Source: Planctomycetota bacterium (GTDB lineage Bacteria; Planctomycetota; SZUA-567). Taken from it: DNA of 6,987 nucleotides. The notes under the pieces were generated by a model. The model saw only the letters and a program-made list of their open reading frames with translations, ran no database searches and was not told where the DNA came from. The DNA lies in contig JAITKH010000314.1 of assembly GCA_031278535.1 (NCBI GenBank), forward strand, positions 1-6,987, given 5' to 3'. Both the position numbers and the translations under genes were made by a program. Below are positions 5,945 to 6,987 of the stretch, one piece after another. Within the stretch, counting starts at the first letter, position 1; the number at the start of each line of letters is the position of its first letter.

Positions 5945-6987
5945 TCAGACCCTTCTGGCTACCTGGGCATCGGACAAGTCGCAAAGGAGGTTGAGTCCGC
6001 CGTTATACCCGGCGTATCCCCTGGCGACCGCCGTGCGGTTGATGACGGGATGGCTCACCGACAGGTGGAATCCGCCCAGGCTTTCAGCAAAGCCATAGTC
6101 CAGGGTGGAGCCCAGGACAAAAAGCGGTTCAAGCCGATCATAATACGTGCGGGAAAGGAATTGCGGACGGCTGGTTTCAAGGTGGCGCTGTATATTTTGG
6201 GTGTCTGTTTCAAAAACCAGTTCCGGCTTTTCCGAAAAGGTCAATTCCTCGAAGCGCGTCCGCATGGCCGTACGCTGATCCTCGGACAATTGATCGGTTA
6301 TGTAGACGTGGGTGGGCAGCCATCCCAATTCGTTGTCCAGATAGCTGGCATAGGGAAAGGCGCTGGTGGAATTGGCCACAACCACAGCGTAATTCTGAAA
6401 GTCAAAATCCACCACCAGGGGAGAGAGGCGTTCGACATAATCGTAGTACCGTCCGGTTTCGCTCCGCGCCACCCTTTCCGCCGCTTCCGGATCGAGATTC
6501 AGCCGCCGGGCGATTTCCCGCAGGAAATCCCCGCTCGCCTTGGCTCCGATCGGCAAATCCGCCAGCCAATAGTCGATACCGTGGCTTTCCCGCAGATTCC
6601 GCCCCAACTCCGCTCCGTGGACCCGGTTGAAAATAACGTTCAACGCGGCGGTTCCGGCCTTCCGGATTCCGGCCAAGGTTTGATCCGGGGTGAGAAAGGT
6701 GGTGGCAGTCACTCCCAGCAGGCCCAGCAACCGGGCAAGCTCTTCCAAATCGCCCCGGAAAAAGGGATCGTAGCCGGGAAGAAGCCCAAGAAGATTGACT
6801 CGGGGCGGGTTTCCGCTCCTGGAACCATTTTCCACCCGGGGAATGTATTGAAGGAAAAGCTCTTCAATGAATCGGCGGTGGCCGTAATAGCAATCGCCCT
6901 TGAAACCGCCGGCTTCTAGGAAAATGGACTGGGGCCGATCCGGAAAACGGCTCAGTACCGACTTCTCGTCGTCGCCAATGATGTCGG
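5945..6987 (-). CDS. Nitrogenase-like component 1, beta (NifK/NifN-like) subunit, 5' end missing
   Basis: The gene runs off the right edge; 346 C-terminal residues are visible. The first visible residues read DIIGDD, the motif that in this family follows the third P-cluster cysteine, so that cysteine should lie just outside the window. An EAGGFKGD segment follows (visible residues 25-32). At residues 63-72 VNLLGLLPGY opens the second Rossmann-like domain, as in NifK. At the position matching the NifD cofactor cysteine there is an asparagine (N120, in NVIFN), which argues for the beta-type, non-cofactor subunit. The C-terminus has SHPVINRTAV then GYNGGLNLL (from residue 311), close to the FP(I/V)xDR...GYxGxxNLL ending of NifK. 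The gene ends in TGA, and the next gene's ATG begins two bases later, so the two are probably translationally coupled. A GTG at 6835 lies inside the conserved protein and is not the start. The family call is strong; beta against NifN-like is not separable here. Confidence 0.88.
   Translation of the reverse strand, partial: DIIGDDEKSVLSRFPDRPQSIFLEAGGFKGDCYYGHRRFIEELFLQYIPRVENGSRSGNPPRVNLLGLLPGYDPFFRGDLEELARLLGLLGVTATTFLTPDQTLAGIRKAGTAALNVIFNRVHGAELGRNLRESHGIDYWLADLPIGAKASGDFLREIARRLNLDPEAAERVARSETGRYYDYVERLSPLVVDFDFQNYAVVVANSTSAFPYASYLDNELGWLPTHVYITDQLSEDQRTAMRTRFEELTFSEKPELVFETDTQNIQRHLETSRPQFLSRTYYDRLEPLFVLGSTLDYGFAESLGGFHLSVSHPVINRTAVARGYAGYNGGLNLLCDLSDAQVARRV
5950..5955 (-). promoter_or_regulatory. 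Ribosome binding site of the alpha-like subunit
   Basis: GAAGGG lies inside the end of the beta-like gene, seven bases before the ATG at 5942. It decides that start over the in-frame TTG at 5984 and implies that ribosomes finishing the beta subunit can reinitiate on the alpha subunit. Confidence 0.6.

Noticed and set aside
5070..6098. 342-residue plus-strand frame opposite the nitrogenase-like genes
   Set aside because: It is antisense to strongly conserved motifs of both subunits and resembles no family.

Overview
This window holds one rightward-to-leftward (minus-strand) gene cluster. It encodes the two catalytic-component subunits of a nitrogenase-like reductase, followed by a complete NitT/TauT-type ABC importer and the N-terminal piece of a QueG-like iron-sulfur protein. 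The DNA is GC-rich over most of its length, nearly every gene has a clear Shine-Dalgarno site, and gene junctions are tight, all pointing to bacterial DNA. Oxygen-sensitive nitrogenase-type clusters suggest an anaerobic or microaerobic host. I cannot name a phylum from the sequence.

Layout, in transcription order from high to low coordinates: (1) 6987-5945, a NifK/NifN-like subunit cut by the window edge; (2) 5942-4335, a NifD/NifE-like subunit with three P-cluster-type cysteines and a cysteine at the cofactor-ligand position; (3) 4305-3274, an exported substrate-binding protein (SBP-A); (4) a 271-base gap with a strong hairpin and a possible 33-codon reading frame; (5) 3002-1977, a second exported substrate-binding protein (SBP-B), a tandem paralog of SBP-A; (6) 1986-1129, the ABC ATPase; (7) 1132-350, the ABC permease, whose start overlaps the ATPase stop; (8) 312-88, a 74-residue QueG-like N-terminal fragment that stops where base composition falls sharply. 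Positions 1-87 are AT-rich (about 39% GC) and show no recognisable gene.

How it may work together (inference): the importer brings in a small molecule, with family precedent of sulfonates, taurine, nitrate or related compounds. The reductase, which would need a NifH-like ATP-dependent electron donor encoded outside the window, reduces it. The D-like subunit keeps the equivalent of NifD Cys275. By hand alignment it lacks the equivalents of His442, His195 and Gln191, so dinitrogen fixation is unlikely. A sulfur-scavenging role like that of methylthio-alkane reductase is the nearest known precedent, but the substrate is undetermined. The direct coupling of this reductase to a dedicated importer with duplicated binding proteins is the most interesting feature here.
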